From Candidatus Caccoplasma merdipullorum (GTDB lineage: Bacteria; Bacteroidota; Bacteroidia; Bacteroidales; G3-4614), in NCBI GenBank assembly GCA_017694415.1, contig JADIMW010000067.1, positions 1-55,634 on the forward strand: a DNA stretch of 55,634 nt, given 5' to 3'. The position numbers were made by a program, and so were the translations under genes. The notes under the pieces are model-generated. The model did not search any database, was not told the DNA's origin, and saw only the letters and a list, made by a program, of their open reading frames with translations. Positions 7,903 to 16,188 of the stretch are shown here, piece by piece (position 1 is the first letter of the stretch; every line of letters begins with the position of its first letter).

Positions 7903-9348
7903 TTATGCTTCGGTGCGTTTTTTGAGCCGGAATATTTTGTTTACCGACGGGGGCATTTCGTGCGGGTAGTGTGTTACGTATATCAGCGTTTTGCCTTCGC
8001 GTCGGCAGAAGGCTTCGATTATGCCCGAGGCGAGGCGTTTGCTGCTTATGTCGAGCCCGTGCAGGGGTTCGTCGAGGATCAGCAGGTCGGGGTCTTTTAC
8101 GAATGCGCGTGCCAGCAACGCCATACGCTGTTCGCCGGAGGAGAGTTTGAGGAACGAACGGTCGGCCAACGATTCTATGCCGAAGGTCTTCATCCACTGC
8201 TTTACGGTTTCGGCTTGTTGAGGGGTGCAGCGGCGGAAGAGTCCTATGGAGTCGAAAAAGCCTGAGGCTACGATTTGCAGCGTGGGGATGTCTTCCATAT
8301 AGTAGAGGTGCATGTCGGGGGAGACGTACCCGATGCGTTCTTTTATTTCCCAGATGCTTTCGCCCGTGCCGCGTCGGCGGTCGAACAGGTATATTGTGTT
8401 GGAGTACGATTGGGGGTTGTCGGCATATACGAGGCTCAACAGGGTGCTTTTGCCTGACCCGTTGGGCCCGAGAAGCCCCCATTTTTCGCCGTTGCGTACT
8501 TCCCAGTTTATCTCTTTTATTATTTCGCGGTTGCCGTGTTTTACTTGTACGTTTTCCATGCGGAAGGTTATCTGGTGCTGCGAGGCTTTGCGTACGGGGG
8601 AGGGCAACTGCGGGGTTTGCTGCGGCATGGGGAAGAGTTTTTCTTGTAATGTGGTATCGGCCATGAACTCTTCGCGTGTCATTACGCCGAGACACTCTTT
8701 GTCATATACGGGCATTACATGGGTTACCATGTTGGGTATGTCGGCGGGGTTGGCGAGGAGGAGGATTACTTGCAGGCCTTCCAGTTCGGCCATTTCGGTA
8801 AACATTTCGTCCAAACTGCGGCGGGATTCTTCGTCGAGGCCGATATAGGGGTTATCGACTATCAGTATTTTGGGTCGGGTGAGTAATACGCGTATCAACA
8901 GGAATTTTCGCAGCTCGCCGCTGGAGAGGCTTATTATTTTCTTGTCCAGTACGGATTCTACTCCGAAGCGTCGGAACAGGGATTCGGCGTATTTTTCGTC
9001 GGAGGCGAGCATCTCTCTTACGGTGGAGATTCCTTCTTGCTCGGTGGCGTGCCACCTTTGCTGGTAGTATGTGGTGCTGCTATCGACCAGTGTATAGATG
9101 TCTTTGAAGGCTATCGATTTGACTGCCTCGGATACGGGACGGTCGAAACCGTAGTGTATGTTGCCGTCTATTTCTCTTATGGCTATGCGTCCGAGTATCA
9201 TGTCGGCAAGCAGTGTCTTGCCTGAACCGTTGGGGCCTATTACGCACCATTGCTCTCCTTTGTTTATTGTCCAGTTTACGGGGGTCTTGAAACGGAACTC
9301 GGGCATCCTCGGTACGGGATTGTTCAGAGTTATTATATTGTTGCTCAT
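7903..9348 (-). CDS. ABC protein with two ATPase domains (ModF-like)
   Basis: The 481-residue product has two ABC cassettes in tandem. The first has GPNGSGKT (38-45), LSSGELRK and I-L-I-V-D-N-P; the second has GPNGSGKS, LSSGEQRM and L-L-I-L-D-E-P. No transmembrane segments are present, and no permease gene is adjacent. The layout resembles the ModF/PhrA-type twin ATPases, but a molybdate role is not supported by context. The first Walker B has Asn in place of the catalytic Glu (V-D-N-P), so one site may be degenerate, as in asymmetric ABC pairs. The start is set at 9348 (MSNNII); an in-frame upstream Met at 9381 lies on the promoter. Confidence 0.85.
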   Translation of the reverse strand: MSNNIITLNNPVPRMPEFRFKTPVNWTINKGEQWCVIGPNGSGKTLLADMILGRIAIREIDGNIHYGFDRPVSEAVKSIAFKDIYTLVDSSTTYYQQRWHATEQEGISTVREMLASDEKYAESLFRRFGVESVLDKKIISLSSGELRKFLLIRVLLTRPKILIVDNPYIGLDEESRRSLDEMFTEMAELEGLQVILLLANPADIPNMVTHVMPVYDKECLGVMTREEFMADTTLQEKLFPMPQQTPQLPSPVRKASQHQITFRMENVQVKHGNREIIKEINWEVRNGEKWGLLGPNGSGKSTLLSLVYADNPQSYSNTIYLFDRRRGTGESIWEIKERIGYVSPDMHLYYMEDIPTLQIVASGFFDSIGLFRRCTPQQAETVKQWMKTFGIESLADRSFLKLSSGEQRMALLARAFVKDPDLLILDEPLHGLDISSKRLASGIIEAFCRREGKTLIYVTHYPHEMPPSVNKIFRLKKRTEA

Positions 9349-9378
9349 GGTTTGTCGTTTTTGTTTGTTTTTGAAATA

Positions 9379-9386
9379 CAAATGTA
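9379..9386 (-). promoter_or_regulatory. -7 box for the twin-ATPase ABC gene
   Basis: TACATTTG on the minus strand (9386-9379) is a perfect TAnnTTTG. No clear -33 TTTG is found at the usual spacing. The predicted start is about 9372, about 24 nt before the chosen ATG at 9348, which also argues against the upstream Met at 9381. Confidence 0.5.
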
Positions 9387-9426
9387 AAACTTATATTTTA
9401 ATGTTGTTTTAGTTGCCTTGTTTTTA

Positions 9427-9434
9427 TATCTTCG
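9427..9434 (+). promoter_or_regulatory. -7 box for rpiB
   Basis: TATCTTCG is a one-mismatch form of TAnnTTTG that recurs before other genes in this window (19783-19776 minus, 23397-23404 plus). It lies 26 bp before the rpiB start. No good -33 element is visible. Confidence 0.4.
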
Positions 9435-9459
9435 CACCTGTTTTTTTAAAGTTTGACTT

Positions 9460-9915
9460 ATGGGCATTTTGAAAACTGGTACTCCGGTGGGATTGGCTTG
9501 CGACCATGCCGGTTTTGAGATAAAGGAGTGTGTTAAAAGGTTTTTGACGGAAATGGGTGTTGATGTGAAGGATTTCGGCACTTATTCTACCGAGAGTGTG
9601 GATTACCCCGATTTTGCGCATCCGCTTGCTGTTGCCGTGGAGAACGGGGAGTGTTACCCGGGTTTTGCTGTTTGCGGCAGCGGTAACGGTATTAGCATGA
9701 CGCTTAACAAGCATCAGGGTATCAGGGCGGCTATTTGCTGGTGTACGGAAATTTCGGCTTTGGCGAGGGCTCACAATGATGCGAATGTTTGTGTTTTGCC
9801 GGGCAGATTCGTGGATGAGGATACGGCTGTTGCTATTGTAAAGGCTTTTATCGACTCGGATTTCGAAGGGGGAAGGCATCAGCGCAGAATAGACAAGATT
9901 CCTGTAACGAAATAG
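9460..9915 (+). CDS. rpiB: Ribose-5-phosphate isomerase B
   Basis: The 151-residue enzyme interconverts ribose 5-phosphate and ribulose 5-phosphate in the non-oxidative pentose phosphate pathway. It shows the RpiB/LacAB hallmarks: A-C-D-H-A-G-F near the N-terminus and the active-site loop V-C-G-S-G-N-G-I-S-M containing the catalytic Cys, followed by H-Q-G-I-R-A-A. The C-terminal G-G-R-H-Q-R-R-I supplies phosphate-binding residues. Length is typical. It is monocistronic, with two tandem terminators downstream. Confidence 0.95.
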   Translation: MGILKTGTPVGLACDHAGFEIKECVKRFLTEMGVDVKDFGTYSTESVDYPDFAHPLAVAVENGECYPGFAVCGSGNGISMTLNKHQGIRAAICWCTEISALARAHNDANVCVLPGRFVDEDTAVAIVKAFIDSDFEGGRHQRRIDKIPVTK

Positions 9916-9918
9916 AGC

Positions 9919-9947
9919 GTGCGGACTTTTTATTGCCGCACTGTTTT
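9919..9947 (+). terminator. First terminator after rpiB
   Basis: GTGCGG (9919-9924) pairs with CCGCAC (9936-9941) and is followed by TGTTTTT. It begins 3 bp after the stop codon. Confidence 0.6.
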
Positions 9948-9951
9948 TACG

Positions 9952-9996
9952 GCAAAGGGGATGTCCATGTTTTATGGTTCATCCCCTTTGCTTTTT
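9952..9996 (+). terminator. Second, stronger terminator after rpiB
   Basis: GCAAAGGGGATG (9952-9963) pairs perfectly with CATCCCCTTTGC (9980-9991), with an inner CCAT/ATGG pairing, and is followed by TTTTT. It separates rpiB from the convergent exported-protein operon. Confidence 0.8.
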
Positions 9997-10094
9997 GTTT
10001 GCTTGCCCTGCGGCCGAGGTTTCTGCGGTTTTTTGTTGCCGTGTTTTTTTATTCTTTATTTTTTCTTTTCGGCTTTCGGATTGTTGTGTATGTG

Positions 10095-11306
10095 CTATTT
10101 TATGCGTATTTCTCGTATCAACATTCCGGGATAGAATGTCCCGCCGCTTACTTTCCGGAATGTGGTGCATGTAAGTTCGGAACCTGACGAGCGTTCTTCG
10201 GTTGCCATATAGCGGTTATCCCATATTTTTCCTGTTACCGGCGCTATTACTCCTACTCGTTTGTAGCTTATTGTGCCGTCCTGGTCTTTTATCCGTTCGA
10301 GGACTTCGTACCGCGATTCCTCTGTCATTCCTTCTTTCATTCCTATTTTGGCTGTTATGTCGGGTGAGACGGAGAATATCGGGGTCTTTACCTTGAACTC
10401 GTCGTATGTGCGCTGCAGCTCTACTACTGATTTGTCGATTGCCCGCATGCAGACTTTGCGTATCATATCGACGGGTTCGAATACTCCTGCGTATGAGGTT
10501 TGTCCGCTGTCTATCCGTTTTACTCCTACGTAACGGAGCTTGAAGGTGGAGTTGTCGGTAAGAAAGGCTTGTCGTTTGGTTTCGTTTTTTGTGCCGGGGG
10601 CTATGTAGTAATCGCTGTAAAACTTGGCGGCTACGGTGTCGTTCCACTCTAACTGATAGAGATAGGAGGTTACTATTACCCGGAATCCGCGGATGTTTTC
10701 GACTATGTCGCCTACGCTGTTTGCTATGTCGGTTATGTCTGACGACCCTAAGAAGGCTCCGGCCAATATGCCTATTCCCCGAAGTATTCCCGAGGCTACG
10801 GCCGCGGTTTTCTGTTTATCGACGTAGCGTATGTCGTTTACCAACACGAACGTGTTTTTTATAAGGTCTTCGCCTGCGTCTTTAAGCATGGCTTCGCCGC
10901 GTATGGACTGGCGGGAGAGTTCGACGTCGAAGTAATCGGCATCGTACAGCCCGCGCTCGGATATGAGGTCGAGCGAACATTCGCCGGTGGACGGGTCGCG
11001 CTGAAACCAGTATCCGACGAGCCGCCGCGCTACATTGTTGTTATTCAGAAAGGCTGTTATGTTTTCGTTGTCTTCTTTCTTGTCGTTCGAGGTCAGTATC
11101 TTTATGTTCAAATCGTGATTGTTGAACTTGTCGGGTACGGGCATGTTTACGAATACATCGCTTATCTCTTTTGCATAGGTGGTGTTTTCGTGGCTTATGC
11201 AAATTGAATAGATTGAACTGCGCCGATATTTTTCCGCCTCTTCTTGCCCGTATATAACCGTCGTGAACGCTACGGTTATAATGGTCAGTATGATATATCG
11301 TTTCAT
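10095..11306 (-). CDS. Exported protein of unknown function (operon gene 6)
   Basis: The 403-residue product has a signal peptide (M-K-R-Y-I-I-L-T-I-I-T-V-A-F then V-I-Y-G-Q). Its middle holds a Gly/Ala-rich hydrophobic stretch (G-I-L-R-G-I-G-I-L-A-G-A-F-L-G), which could be membrane-associated, then a beta-rich part with many charged residues. I do not recognise the family. It is the last gene of a six-gene minus-strand operon in which every product appears exported, 26 bp after the WG-repeat gene. The shared context suggests a periplasmic or outer-membrane assembly. Confidence 0.8.
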   Translation of the reverse strand: MKRYIILTIITVAFTTVIYGQEEAEKYRRSSIYSICISHENTTYAKEISDVFVNMPVPDKFNNHDLNIKILTSNDKKEDNENITAFLNNNNVARRLVGYWFQRDPSTGECSLDLISERGLYDADYFDVELSRQSIRGEAMLKDAGEDLIKNTFVLVNDIRYVDKQKTAAVASGILRGIGILAGAFLGSSDITDIANSVGDIVENIRGFRVIVTSYLYQLEWNDTVAAKFYSDYYIAPGTKNETKRQAFLTDNSTFKLRYVGVKRIDSGQTSYAGVFEPVDMIRKVCMRAIDKSVVELQRTYDEFKVKTPIFSVSPDITAKIGMKEGMTEESRYEVLERIKDQDGTISYKRVGVIAPVTGKIWDNRYMATEERSSGSELTCTTFRKVSGGTFYPGMLIREIRIK

Positions 11307-11332
11307 CGTCTGTCGTGTTTCTTGTTTTTATG

Positions 11333-13021
11333 TCAATATCCCCACATGTCTTCGGCAAGTGTGTCGAAAATGGAACATTTCGTTCTGTTTTTGTATAGAT
11401 TGTAGAGTTCTATGTCGCGCCTTTTCAACGGTTCTTTTTTTATGGAGTATCGGTCGGAGAGGAGTTTGGCGACATCGTCTTGGGTATCTAATTCGTATGG
11501 TACGATTACCGTACCGGTCTTGTCGATACATCCCCACTGCTTGTCGTTTTTTATTATGTAGGCTATTCCGTCATTGAACATTCCGCCGTACAGTTCTCCT
11601 CCGCTATTGGGGACGTCGAAGGCTTTGTTGCCTGATGTGTCGATATATATGTATTTCCCGTTTTTGCCGGCAAAGGCCAATCCTTCGCTGAACGACCCTA
11701 CGGTGGTGTATCCGCCGTCGAAACATTCGTTTCCTTGTTTGTCTAACCAGCACCATGTGCCGTCGGATTTGTTTACGCAAAAGTACCCTCCGTATAATCC
11801 CCATACGTTTTTATAGATTTTGTCGTTTAGCAGGTGTCCTTCGCTGTCGAGCACATTGCTGTAAACCGGATTGTTTGCGTCGAAGCCGGGCCCGAACGCT
11901 ACGGAGACGTATCCGTCCTGCATTATTTTGCTGAATCCTGTTATGTTGAACGGTGTGAGGGGTGTGCCGTTTTTATCGACGTACGCCCATTTTCCGCCGC
12001 TTTTTACAAACCCGTGGTTGTCATTGCAGTATATGGCGACTGATTCGTATATCGGGGGTACTACTTCGCGGCCTGTTTCGTCGATATAGCCGAACTTTTC
12101 TTCTCGTCCGTCTATTATGCCTACTGCTGCCATGCCGCCGTGGAAGTGGAATACGCTGCTGTATTTTATTTCGGTGAGGGGGAGGCCTTCGCGGGTTATG
12201 TATCCCCACAGGTTACGGTCTTTGACGTAACTGATATTCATCGAAAAGGTGTCGGCTAAATCGTCGTATATGGGGGCGACTATTTCTTTCCCGGTATTGT
12301 CGATATATCCGTACCGGCCTTTTCCTTTGCTTACCCATGATATGCCGTTGTGGAACTTGTTGCGGACATTTACATATACGGGCTGGATTACTTCTTGTCC
12401 GCTGCGGGAAAGATACCCGTATTTTCCTCCGGATACGGCTCCTTCGGCATTTTTATAGCCGCCGACATTGACCCAGCAGATGTTGTTGTCGCCGAATGTG
12501 CCGTGTGCTACGTATTTGGCGGGGGCTATGAGCATTCCCGTCGTATCGATAAGCCCGTACTTGTTGCCGGCTTGTACCCATGCGGTGTTGGTTTCGTCGA
12601 AGAAACCTATTTCGGTGTATTTGGGCGGTAGTATTTCTTCGCCGTTTTTGTTTATGTGCCCGTATTTTCCGCCTGTTACGGTTCCTATCATGATTCCTGT
12701 GGCTTCGCTTGTGCCGCCTACGTTTACTACTGCGTACCCGTATTTGTTATAGTCGCCGATAAAGGCGTATTTTACGGGTGCTATCAACTCGCCGTTTTCT
12801 CCCATCAAACCCCATTTGCTTCCTTTTCTTACTCGCGATATTCCGTCTTCGAACGGCGTGGCCATATCGTATGCGGGTTTTACGACAAAGACTCCGGCCG
12901 TATCGACATATCCGTATTTGCCTTTTTCGTTCTGCGCCGGGGTTAAATCTGCCGCGTTTGCTGCTGAAACGGTCGTCAGCAGCAGAACGGCTATTGCAGA
13001 TACGATATTTTTATTCCTCAT
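11333..13021 (-). CDS. Exported WG-repeat protein (operon gene 5)
   Basis: After a signal peptide (cleavage near A-N-A-A), the 562-residue product is built almost entirely of about ten WG-type repeats of 40-50 residues, each with a core like K-Y-G-Y-I-D-x-x-G-x-E-x-x-x-P-x-Y. WG repeats probably form a beta-propeller or solenoid used for binding partners, not catalysis. The C-terminus changes to a charged helical tail (from about residue 515). It lies between two other exported-protein genes with 14-26 bp gaps. Partner and ligand are unknown. Confidence 0.88.
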   Translation of the reverse strand: MRNKNIVSAIAVLLLTTVSAANAADLTPAQNEKGKYGYVDTAGVFVVKPAYDMATPFEDGISRVRKGSKWGLMGENGELIAPVKYAFIGDYNKYGYAVVNVGGTSEATGIMIGTVTGGKYGHINKNGEEILPPKYTEIGFFDETNTAWVQAGNKYGLIDTTGMLIAPAKYVAHGTFGDNNICWVNVGGYKNAEGAVSGGKYGYLSRSGQEVIQPVYVNVRNKFHNGISWVSKGKGRYGYIDNTGKEIVAPIYDDLADTFSMNISYVKDRNLWGYITREGLPLTEIKYSSVFHFHGGMAAVGIIDGREEKFGYIDETGREVVPPIYESVAIYCNDNHGFVKSGGKWAYVDKNGTPLTPFNITGFSKIMQDGYVSVAFGPGFDANNPVYSNVLDSEGHLLNDKIYKNVWGLYGGYFCVNKSDGTWCWLDKQGNECFDGGYTTVGSFSEGLAFAGKNGKYIYIDTSGNKAFDVPNSGGELYGGMFNDGIAYIIKNDKQWGCIDKTGTVIVPYELDTQDDVAKLLSDRYSIKKEPLKRRDIELYNLYKNRTKCSIFDTLAEDMWGY

Positions 13022-13035
13022 TTATATTTTGTGAT

Positions 13036-13959
13036 TTATCTTAGTCCTAATATGTTTGTGGTGCTGGGCTGCTGTCCTTTGCCGTATGCTACGCCTATTT
13101 GCTTCATCGCTTCTATGCGCTTGGACTCGAGGTTTACGGCATCGTCGTATTTTTTCATTTCGAAACGCAAGTCTTCGTCCACGCGACTTTTGATTTCTTC
13201 GTATAGTTTTACGGCGTCTTGATAGCACCCTGCGTCGGGCAGTATCTGCGACAGATATCGGCCTGCTTCTTCAGCTCCTTCGGCACTTTGTTTGGAGAAC
13301 CATGCCGTGCGGGCATTGGCGAGGTTGATGCGGCACATTTCATCGATATAGGCCTGATAGGTGTTTTTTGCCGCTTCGAACGCTTTGTCGTATCCTTTTG
13401 AGCAGACGGGTACGGACAGGAGCGTAAAGAGTGCTTGATCGTAGTTCTTGAGGGCGGCGTATCCTTCGGCTTTCTTTATTATGGCGGCGTAATTGTCGTC
13501 GTAGTATTTTACGGCTTTGGCTTTGGCGTCGTTCATAAATGTTTTGACGGCTTCGTTGTTTCCTTTTATCTGCTTCAGGGCGGCTATCTGGCTTTTGGAT
13601 TCGTTCTCGCCTATTCCTCGGAGTGTGAAGGTGTGCGATGCATATATGTTGGAATTGTTCAAATCGACCATATACAGGGTGAATTCAAATTCCTGCGATA
13701 CTTTTACCGGCGGCCCGGGCAATACGTTTTTGCTTATTGCTACTATCTTGGGAACGATTACGAAATTGCTCCCGTCGATTATCATAATGTCGGCATCGGA
13801 GGTCAGTTGGCCTACTCTGGATGAAAAGAGTTCGGCTGCCGAGGGCGTGAGATTGCTCTCCTGCGGTATTACTAAACTTGCTCCTACTTCGCAATTTTGC
13901 GCTTTTAATGGCATGGCCGTTATTATTACGGCGGCTGCTATTGTTAGTATATTTTTCAT
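13036..13959 (-). CDS. Exported protein with helical repeat region (operon gene 4)
   Basis: The 307-residue product has a signal peptide ending A-M-P-L-K-A-Q. The first half has a CsgG/TolB-N-like pattern of alternating strands (F-V-I-V-P-K-I-V, E-F-E-F-T-L-Y-M-V-D-L, I-Y-A-S-H-T-F). The second half is helical and TPR-like (A-E-G-Y-A-A-L-K-N-Y-D-Q-A-L-F-T-L-L-S-V-P). The fold comments are inference from composition. It is 12 bp downstream of the DUF6175-like gene and 14 bp upstream of the WG-repeat gene. Confidence 0.8.
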   Translation of the reverse strand: MKNILTIAAAVIITAMPLKAQNCEVGASLVIPQESNLTPSAAELFSSRVGQLTSDADIMIIDGSNFVIVPKIVAISKNVLPGPPVKVSQEFEFTLYMVDLNNSNIYASHTFTLRGIGENESKSQIAALKQIKGNNEAVKTFMNDAKAKAVKYYDDNYAAIIKKAEGYAALKNYDQALFTLLSVPVCSKGYDKAFEAAKNTYQAYIDEMCRINLANARTAWFSKQSAEGAEEAGRYLSQILPDAGCYQDAVKLYEEIKSRVDEDLRFEMKKYDDAVNLESKRIEAMKQIGVAYGKGQQPSTTNILGLR

Positions 13960-13971
13960 CGTTGTTTGTCT

Positions 13972-14919
13972 TTATTTGTCTCCTAATATCAGTATTGCTT
14001 CTCCTAATCCGCGCATCATTACTTTAGACGGTATGTTGTAGGGTGCCTGCCTTAGGTATCGGGCGAGGTTGCGGACGAACATTTCGGTATCCATCGAACG
14101 TCCTTTTTCGTTGTACAGGGGGATGCGTACTTGATGATAGTTTATATAGTTTTCTGTGGCGTCGCTTTTTCCGAAACGGCTGTTTACGGTATTGTCGGCC
14201 ATCCACTCGTCAATTATTTCGCTCAGCAGGTAGCCGTCGTATTCGCTGTCGAGGTCGATGCCTGCGCTGTTATCGAATACGCGTACTGTTACTACTACTT
14301 CGCGCCCGTTGGCGAACAGGTCGTCGAAATAGTCCTGCAGGCGGGAGGTGAAGTTGTCCATGTTCGATACGACTGCTTCTTCGAGAAGTACGGCGGTTTC
14401 GGCCGTCAGCGAGGGATTGCCGGTGCCTTGTACGCCTGCTATTACTTTGTTGGTGTACGCGTCGAGACCTTGCAGATTGTAGGTTACGCTGCGCTTGGGC
14501 CCGTTTTCGTTTACCGTCCAGTCGAGCGACAGTATTATGTCGGCTTTGGCCGTGCGGCGTAACTGGTCGAGGGGGCTTTCGGCTATTGCCGCTCCTTGTT
14601 TGGATGTTATGAGTTCGTCTTCGGCCTGACGACGTTCGATGGAACTTATCGTGGCGGATAAATCGACTAACGGAAAGCCTCTGTCGGCCATCATGTTGGA
14701 GATTTTTCCTATCATGTTGGAGAGTTCCTTGTCGGTTTTTACGGCTTTTTTGTAGTCGGGTATCTGCTCGACGAGTCCTTGATTGTCGTATGTTTGTATG
14801 TATCCTTTGGAATTGCACCATACATCGCTCGGAACAACCATTATCTCGGGTTTGCGTGCCTGACTGAACATGCTTGCCGATATTATGGCGAATGTGATTA
14901 TCAATGTCAGCTTTTTCAT
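13972..14919 (-). CDS. Exported DUF6175-like protein (operon gene 3)
   Basis: The 315-residue product has a signal peptide ending S-M-F-S-Q-A, then R-K-P-E-I-M-V-V-P-S-D-V-W-C, a start typical of the Bacteroidetes DUF6175 proteins as I recall them (moderate certainty). Segments such as K-A-D-I-I-L-S-L-D-W-T-V and the later Y-H-Q-V-R-I-P-L-Y suggest a fold related to periplasmic LpoB/CsgG-type domains (inference). It is the largest core member preceding the WG-repeat protein in the exported-protein operon. Confidence 0.8.
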   Translation of the reverse strand: MKKLTLIITFAIISASMFSQARKPEIMVVPSDVWCNSKGYIQTYDNQGLVEQIPDYKKAVKTDKELSNMIGKISNMMADRGFPLVDLSATISSIERRQAEDELITSKQGAAIAESPLDQLRRTAKADIILSLDWTVNENGPKRSVTYNLQGLDAYTNKVIAGVQGTGNPSLTAETAVLLEEAVVSNMDNFTSRLQDYFDDLFANGREVVVTVRVFDNSAGIDLDSEYDGYLLSEIIDEWMADNTVNSRFGKSDATENYINYHQVRIPLYNEKGRSMDTEMFVRNLARYLRQAPYNIPSKVMMRGLGEAILILGDK

Positions 14920-14981
14920 ATTGTGCTTTTTTGTCGTTTTGTTTTACGTGTTTTTGCTTGTTGTTGTTCTGTTGTGTCGGC

Positions 14982-15455
14982 TTATTTTATTATACCGTCT
15001 TTTTTCAGATGTTGTTGCAGTGCGGTACGCTGTACGGTTACGACTACTCCGAAACGTCGCCCGTTGTTGTTGAAGTCTTTTACTCTGCTGCGCAACGGTG
15101 CGTCTTTTATCGAGATGTAATTGCGGTAGTATGCGCCGTTGTCGCTGAAGAACTCGTTGAAGTATTCTTCGTATTTTTCTCTGGCATTGGCTTCATATAC
15201 CAGCGGTTTTACGTTACAGCCGCCGTTGCCGCCGCGTATTCCCTTGAATATCACATCGGATATGGCGTTTTTGGCTGCTTGCTGCATGGCTTGCTGCCTG
15301 TGGCGGCCTTGTCCCCATGCGCGCAGTTTTTGCGACCCGTCGAGTTCTATGCCTATGCATTCTGTTTCGTAACTTGCGTATGATGATGTGCTTGTCTGGC
15401 ATCCTGTCAATATCAGCGTTATCGCTGCCAGTATCGTATATAGTTTCTTTTTCAT
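14982..15455 (-). CDS. Small lipoprotein (operon gene 2), paralogue of gene 1
   Basis: The 157-residue product has a lipoprotein signal peptide with lipobox L-T-G-C. The mature part contains A-A-K-N-A-I-S-D-V-I-F-K-G-I-R-G-G-N-G-G-C, then Y-E-E-Y-F-N-E-F-F and a C-terminal V-V-V-T-V-Q-R-T-A-L-Q-Q-H-L-K-K-D-G-I-I. The same order of motifs occurs in the next upstream gene product, so the two are diverged tandem paralogues. It is expected to be membrane-anchored, possibly in the outer membrane. Function unknown. Confidence 0.82.
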   Translation of the reverse strand: MKKKLYTILAAITLILTGCQTSTSSYASYETECIGIELDGSQKLRAWGQGRHRQQAMQQAAKNAISDVIFKGIRGGNGGCNVKPLVYEANAREKYEEYFNEFFSDNGAYYRNYISIKDAPLRSRVKDFNNNGRRFGVVVTVQRTALQQHLKKDGIIK

Positions 15456-15468
15456 GTCGGTATGTTTT

Positions 15469-15945
15469 TTAGAATCCTGTTGATAATCCGCGTATTATTC
15501 CGGCATTCTCGAGGTCGCGCCGTAACTGGTCTTTGGCTACCATAACTTTGGCTCCTATCCGGTAGCTCTTCTTTTTGAGTTTCTCGGTTTCGTAACTGCC
15601 GGAGATTATGGATGCGTAGGAGAGGTATTTTTTTTCGGTATTGAAGAATGCGTTGAAGTAATCGGCGTGTTGGTCTTCACTGGTCTGGCTGCCGGCTATC
15701 GGCCGAAGCGACTGACACCCTTCGGCGGGGGCTACGCCGCGAAAGAGTACACCGCGTACTGCTGCTTCGCGTATTGCCATATCGTCGGGGGCTTTTTTGT
15801 TTGAATGAACCCATACTTTTACCAAATAGTATCCTTCTTTTGCGGTTACGCCTCCGCATTCTATGTCGAATTGGGGAGACCCTGCTATTGCCGTGCCTAT
15901 TGCGAGGCTTATCGACAATATGACTGCTGTGATTTTTCTGTTCAT
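15469..15945 (-). CDS. Small exported protein (operon gene 1), paralogue of gene 2
   Basis: The likely start is MNRKITAV at 15945; the frame is open upstream to 16155, but that part lacks protein-like composition and would bury the signal peptide. The 158-residue product has a signal peptide ending G-T-A-I-A-G. Its body matches its downstream neighbour in motif order: A-A-V-R-G-V-L-F-R-G-V-A...G-C, A-D-Y-F-N-A-F-F, and a C-terminal L-R-R-D-L-E-N-A-G-I-I-R. It differs by lacking a lipobox. The pair may form hetero-oligomers (inference). It is the first gene of the six-gene operon. Confidence 0.82.
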   Translation of the reverse strand: MNRKITAVILSISLAIGTAIAGSPQFDIECGGVTAKEGYYLVKVWVHSNKKAPDDMAIREAAVRGVLFRGVAPAEGCQSLRPIAGSQTSEDQHADYFNAFFNTEKKYLSYASIISGSYETEKLKKKSYRIGAKVMVAKDQLRRDLENAGIIRGLSTGF

Positions 15946-16188
15946 TGCCTTGGTTTTTATTATTGTATGATTTCGGATGTTTTCGTTTTCGTATTTTTCG
16001 GGGTTTTGTTTTGGTATGGCAAATGTTCCGCCTCGGCCGGATGACCGGGGAGAACAGCATGCTGTTGGTTTGCCGGACTGCCTGTATTGTTGTGCTTCGT
16101 CCTTTTTGCTGCAGGCGGTATTGCCGCCGTTTTTTCTTTTTGTATTATGCTGCAACTCTTTGCCGCATTTTGGATCTTTCGGATTTGC

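Noticed and set aside
7903..9348. Specific molybdate role for the twin-ATPase protein
   Set aside because: No molybdate transport or cofactor genes are near; only the domain layout resembles ModF.
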